NCBI GenBank assembly: GCA_902799955.1
Contig: CADCCQ010000009.1
Location: 114,942-178,941, forward strand
Source: an uncultured bacterium
GTDB taxonomy: Bacteria; Verrucomicrobiota; Kiritimatiellia; RFP12; UBA1067
Direction of reading: 5' to 3'
DNA length: 64,000 nt
Positions 60,583 to 64,000 of this stretch are shown in pieces (within the stretch, counting starts at the first letter, position 1; each line of letters begins with the position of its first letter). The position numbers were made by a program, and so were the translations under genes. The notes beneath the pieces are model-generated. The model worked only from the letters and a program-made list of their open reading frames with translations, was not told the origin of the DNA and did no database searches.

Positions 60583-63500
60583 ATGATGGGAAAGACAGCG
60601 ATGATGCTGGTCGCGGCGGTGTGTGCGCTCGGGGCGCACGCGGAGCGGGCCATTGACGGAAACGAGTGGCAGGACCTCTCGCGCATGAGCCTCGGGCGCG
60701 AGAAGACGCGCGCGGCGTTCGCGCCGTTCGCGGACGAACGCGCCGCGCTTGAAATCCTCCCGTGGAAGACGGATCGGCAGATCTGCCTCGACTCCGACAC
60801 GGCGTGGAAGTTCAAGTGGGTGAAGGAGCCATCGCTGCGTCCGGCGGGCTTCCAGGACCCGACATACGACGTCTCGGGCTGGGAGACGATCAAGGTGCCG
60901 TGCTCGTGGCAGGCCTACGGCGCGAACGGCAAGGGCGGCTGGGGCACCGCGCTCTACACGAACGCCCGCTATCCGTTCAAGATGAACCCTCCGTACGTGA
61001 TGGACGAGCCGCCGAAGAACTTCACCAACTACGACGCGCGCAACCCCGTGGGTTCGTACCGTCGCGACTTCGAGCTGCCCGCGTCGTGGAAGGGCGACCG
61101 CGTGTTCCTCAAGTTCGACGGCGTCGATTCCTTCTACTACCTGTGGGTGAACGGGAAGTACGTCGGCTTCACGAAGGACAGCCGCTGCGCCGCCGAGTAC
61201 GACGTTACGGACATCGTGAAGCCCGGCAAGAACACGGTGGCGCTGGAGGTCTACCGCTATTCCGACGGGTCGTACCTCGAGGACCAGGACATGTTCCGCC
61301 TCTCCGGCATCTTCCGCTCCGTGTGGCTCGTGCGGCGTCCGCAGGTCTACATCCGCGACTTCTTCGCGCGGGCGAAGCCGGCGCAGGAGGGCAAGTACGA
61401 CGGAGACTGGACGCTGACGGTGGACGGCGAGGTCGTCGGCGGAAGTGCGCGCGACATCAAGGTGTCGCTGTTCACATTTGACGGCAGGCCGGTCGAGATC
61501 ACGCCCACGAAGGTCGCGGTGACGCCGGACGGAATCGGCGCTCGCCGGCTGTTCACGGTCAAGTCGCCGAAGCTCTGGAGCCACGAGTCGCCCAACTGCT
61601 ACAAGATTGTGCTTTCGCTGGTGGCGGGGAACGGGGAACGGGGAACGGGGAATGGGGAAACGCTCGAATGCGTTTCTACACTCTTCGGGTTCCGCGAGAG
61701 CAAGATCATCAACGGACGCTACTGCCTCAACGGCAAGAAGGTGAAGCTCTGCGGCGCGAACCGCCACGAGACGGATCCGATGTACGGGCACTACTGTCCA
61801 CACGAGCGCCAGGAGGAGGACGTGAAGCTCCTCAAGCGCGCAAACTGCACGCTCGTGCGCAACTCGCACTATCCGCAGGACGACTACTGGTACTACCTCT
61901 GCGACCTGAACGGCATCTGCCTCATGGACGAGGCGAACGTGGAGACGCACGGCATGGGATACGGGAAGGGCTCGTCGAGCCATGACCCTCGTTTTCTGCT
62001 CGCGACAGTGTGGCGCAACCTGAACATGGTGGACCGCAACAAGAACCACCCGTCCGTCGTGTTCTGGAGCCACGGCAACGAATCCGGCCCCGGCGAGAAC
62101 TTCATGTCGGCGGACGACGCGGTGCATTCGCGCGACAGGTCGCGTCCGACGCACTACGAACGCGACTGGTCGGCCTCCGACATCGACTCGAACATGTATC
62201 CGTCCGTCGATCATGTCCGTCGCCGCGCCGCCGACACGAAGTCGAAGCGCCCGTATTTCCTCTGCGAGTACGCCCACAACATGATGAACGCGATGGGCAA
62301 CCTCAAGGACTATCAGGACGCCTTCGAGAGTTCCGACGTGATCATCGGCGGCTGCATCTGGGACTGGGTGGACCAGGGCCTCTACAAGAGTGTAAAGTGT
62401 AAAATGGAAAATGGAAAATGGGAGGAGCGGATGATCATCGCCTACGGCGGCGACTTCGGCGACTCGCCGACGGACGGGCAGTTCGTGATGAACGGCTGCA
62501 TCCTCTCTGACCGCGCCCTCGAGCCCGCGTACTGGGAGATCAAGCACGTCTATCAGCCAGTTGGAGTGACTGCGGTTGATGGCGGCCGGGTCAAGATTTT
62601 CAACAAGCAGTTCTTCAGGTGCATGAATCGCTTCGATGTGAAAGAGACGGTTCTCGTGAACGGCAAGGCCGTTTCCTCGCGGATGATCGACGTTTCCGAC
62701 GTCGGTCCTAGGGGCGAGAAGACCATTGCGCTTCCCGCGTCCGCATTTGAGGCGAACAAGCCGGGCAACTCGGTTTCCGTTCGGTACGAGTTCATCGCGA
62801 AGGAGAGCGAGGGGTACATCGAGAAGGGGTATGTCGTCGCAAACGACCAGATCGACCTGCCGAACGACAAGCGCGCGCAGGCGCTCGGGATGAAGCTCAT
62901 GGACCAGATGGTCCGCGACGAGAACGGACGGGTCGAGTTCCTGGTTCCGTCCGGCGATGTGTCGGTCGCGTTCGATCGCGCGACGGGCGCGCTCGTCTCG
63001 TACAAGGTCAAGGGCGTGGAGCGCCTGCTCGCGCCGATGGTGCTGGACGCCTACCGTGCGCCGAGCTCGAACGAGGTCCGTCCGGCGGCGCAGTGGAGCG
63101 AGTGCGGCTGGCGCAACTTCAGCCAGAAGGCGATTTCCTTCGGCGAGATCAGGAGGGATGACGACGACTCGCACGCGCTCGCGTTCACGGTGGAGGTGGA
63201 GTGCCGGGGAGAGGCCAAGGAAAAGCTGGTCAACTACGGGCGGCCTGGCGGATACATCGAGGCGAAGGGCGCGCCGTCGCGTGTTTCGGCGCCGTACTTC
63301 CGCGCCGTCCTGCGCTGGCGCATCGGCGGCGACGGCAAGGTGTCGTGTCAGAGCGAGATTCGTCCCGTCGGCTTCCGCCGCGAGCTGCCGCGCATCGGCT
63401 GGCGTTTTGTCCTGCCGCTCGACTTCGCGCAGGTGGAGTGGTTCGGACGCGGCCCGTTCGAGAACTACCGCGACCGCAAGAGCGGCGCGTTCAAGGGCCT

Positions 63501-64000
63501 CTGGACGACCGACCTCACGAAGTTCGTGATGCCGTACGCGCGTCCCGAGGACGCCAACAACTTTGAGGAAACCGACGCCGTTACGCTCTCGGGCGCGAAG
63601 GGCGCAATCGGCTTCGCGACGCTTGGGCTCCCGTTCGCGTTCACCGCGATCCCGTATTCGCCGGCGGAGATCATCGCGGCATCGCATCCGCCTGAGCTGC
63701 CGCCGATCACAAAGGTCGAGTTCGGCATCTTCGCGGAGACGCGCGGACTCGGCGGCGCGAGCTGCGGGCCGGGGCCGATGAGGCGCGACATCATCGACAC
63801 GTCGAAGAACTACCGCCTCGACTTCGCAATCGTGCCGTATCGCGTGACGACCGCGCTCTCGGACGAGCCGTTCACGTTCCCGCCCGCGCCCGCGAACAGC
63901 TTCACGCAGTTCAAGCGCTACAAGGCGGCGGGCGCGTCGTCCGACGAGGCCAGCGAGCGCGAAGGCGCGAACAACGCGTTCGACGGCGACATCTCGACCA
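60583..64000 (+). CDS. GH2 beta-galactosidase (LacZ-like), 3' end beyond window
   Basis: Exported retaining glycosidase, 1,139 codons visible, signal peptide about 1-20. LacZ domain order is kept: jelly-roll sugar-binding domain (SWQAYGANGKGGWGTALYTN, GSYRRDFELP), Ig-like domain, TIM barrel with the acid/base Glu in WSHGNESG (E500) and the nucleophile in LCEYAHNMMNAMG (E562), then small beta domains and a LacZ-type C-terminal domain (VEWFGRGPFENYRDRK). The last visible residues (SSDEASEREGANNAFDGDIS) look like the start of a discoidin/F5-F8-type carbohydrate-binding domain. Two heptamer arrays in frame add low-complexity peptides (GNGERGTGNGE and KCKMENGKWEE) in loops. Confidence 0.92.
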   Translation, partial: MMGKTAMMLVAAVCALGAHAERAIDGNEWQDLSRMSLGREKTRAAFAPFADERAALEILPWKTDRQICLDSDTAWKFKWVKEPSLRPAGFQDPTYDVSGWETIKVPCSWQAYGANGKGGWGTALYTNARYPFKMNPPYVMDEPPKNFTNYDARNPVGSYRRDFELPASWKGDRVFLKFDGVDSFYYLWVNGKYVGFTKDSRCAAEYDVTDIVKPGKNTVALEVYRYSDGSYLEDQDMFRLSGIFRSVWLVRRPQVYIRDFFARAKPAQEGKYDGDWTLTVDGEVVGGSARDIKVSLFTFDGRPVEITPTKVAVTPDGIGARRLFTVKSPKLWSHESPNCYKIVLSLVAGNGERGTGNGETLECVSTLFGFRESKIINGRYCLNGKKVKLCGANRHETDPMYGHYCPHERQEEDVKLLKRANCTLVRNSHYPQDDYWYYLCDLNGICLMDEANVETHGMGYGKGSSSHDPRFLLATVWRNLNMVDRNKNHPSVVFWSHGNESGPGENFMSADDAVHSRDRSRPTHYERDWSASDIDSNMYPSVDHVRRRAADTKSKRPYFLCEYAHNMMNAMGNLKDYQDAFESSDVIIGGCIWDWVDQGLYKSVKCKMENGKWEERMIIAYGGDFGDSPTDGQFVMNGCILSDRALEPAYWEIKHVYQPVGVTAVDGGRVKIFNKQFFRCMNRFDVKETVLVNGKAVSSRMIDVSDVGPRGEKTIALPASAFEANKPGNSVSVRYEFIAKESEGYIEKGYVVANDQIDLPNDKRAQALGMKLMDQMVRDENGRVEFLVPSGDVSVAFDRATGALVSYKVKGVERLLAPMVLDAYRAPSSNEVRPAAQWSECGWRNFSQKAISFGEIRRDDDDSHALAFTVEVECRGEAKEKLVNYGRPGGYIEAKGAPSRVSAPYFRAVLRWRIGGDGKVSCQSEIRPVGFRRELPRIGWRFVLPLDFAQVEWFGRGPFENYRDRKSGAFKGLWTTDLTKFVMPYARPEDANNFEETDAVTLSGAKGAIGFATLGLPFAFTAIPYSPAEIIAASHPPELPPITKVEFGIFAETRGLGGASCGPGPMRRDIIDTSKNYRLDFAIVPYRVTTALSDEPFTFPPAPANSFTQFKRYKAAGASSDEASEREGANNAFDGDIST
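61626..61660 (+). repeat. Five in-frame heptamers (GGGGAAC type) in the GH2 gene
   Basis: Five units, GGGGAAC three times then GGGGAAT and GGGGAAA, exactly 35 bp. They encode part of a GNGERGT-like loop between the Ig-like domain and the barrel. Confidence 0.95.
62389..62423 (+). repeat. Five in-frame heptamers (AGTGTAA / AATGGAA type) in the GH2 gene
   Basis: AGTGTAA twice, AATGGAA twice and AATGGGA, 35 bp in all. They encode the low-complexity SVKCKMENGKW in a loop after the DWVDQGLY segment of the barrel. Confidence 0.95.

Noticed and set aside
60493..63687. Open frame of about 1,060 codons antisense to GH2
   Set aside because: The plus strand carries unmistakable GH2 catalytic motifs. 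The antisense frame has none.

Overview
The window is a high-GC stretch of a Gram-negative chromosome. Lipid A acylation (LpxL-like), lipoproteins with lipoboxes and an outer-membrane barrel point to an outer membrane. Secreted glycosidases (two GH95, a GH2 and a GH-A enzyme), a CE15 esterase, many SUMF1/FGE-fold domains, giant surface proteins and fused core enzymes fit the PVC superphylum. My best guess is a gut-associated Kiritimatiellota, Lentisphaerota or Verrucomicrobiota relative. This is inferred from gene content; no rRNA is present.

Layout. 1-5.8 kb (minus strand) holds hisF, a hisD-lpxL-GT2 operon and an SDR-metallophosphoesterase pair. At 5.8-6.0 kb is a perfect 75-bp tandem duplication carrying the SDR promoter. 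6.1-11.9 kb is a plus-strand operon: galM, an aroC-aroB fusion, a murC-murB fusion and birA. 12.1-16.7 kb is a secreted hydrolase operon: EEP phosphatase/nuclease-like protein, MINPP-like phosphatase and GH95. 16.8-24.9 kb starts with a TetR regulator and continues as a visibly AT-richer mosaic of surface lipoproteins, an LplT-PlsC fusion and partial copies of gene ends. 24.9-31.9 kb holds a repeat lipoprotein, CE15 esterase, thioredoxin-like protein and a second GH95. 31.9-35.3 kb is a three-gene, ATGA-coupled module resembling a MotA/MotB, ExbB/ExbD or ZorA/ZorB stator plus a charged helical exported protein. 35.4-39.6 kb is a frameshifted glutaminase-fold/GH-A glycosidase gene. 39.6-50 kb holds a zinc-ribbon membrane protein, a SUMF1 protein, a membrane protein, an 1,795-residue exported protein, a sugar porter and an RluA pseudouridine synthase. 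50-60.3 kb holds an outer-membrane barrel and a roughly 3,000-residue multi-SUMF1 surface protein split by a frameshift. 60.4-64 kb holds tRNA-Arg(CCG) and a GH2 beta-galactosidase cut by the window end.

Working together, the secreted GH95, GH2, GH-A and CE15 enzymes, GalM and the sugar porter describe growth on fucosylated, galactosylated or glucuronoylated polysaccharides. The core genes (his, aro, mur, birA) are packed around them.

Three window-wide patterns stand out. Almost every recognisable promoter has an extended -10 of the form TGnTATAAT. Degenerate 7-bp tandem repeats recur in promoters, in leaders and inside a coding region, several of them exactly five units long. Pieces of gene ends have been copied next to surface-protein genes. 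No non-coding stretch exceeds 300 bases; the longest (5814-6097) is accounted for by the duplication and two promoters. I saw no IS element, CRISPR array or convincing Rho-independent terminator.
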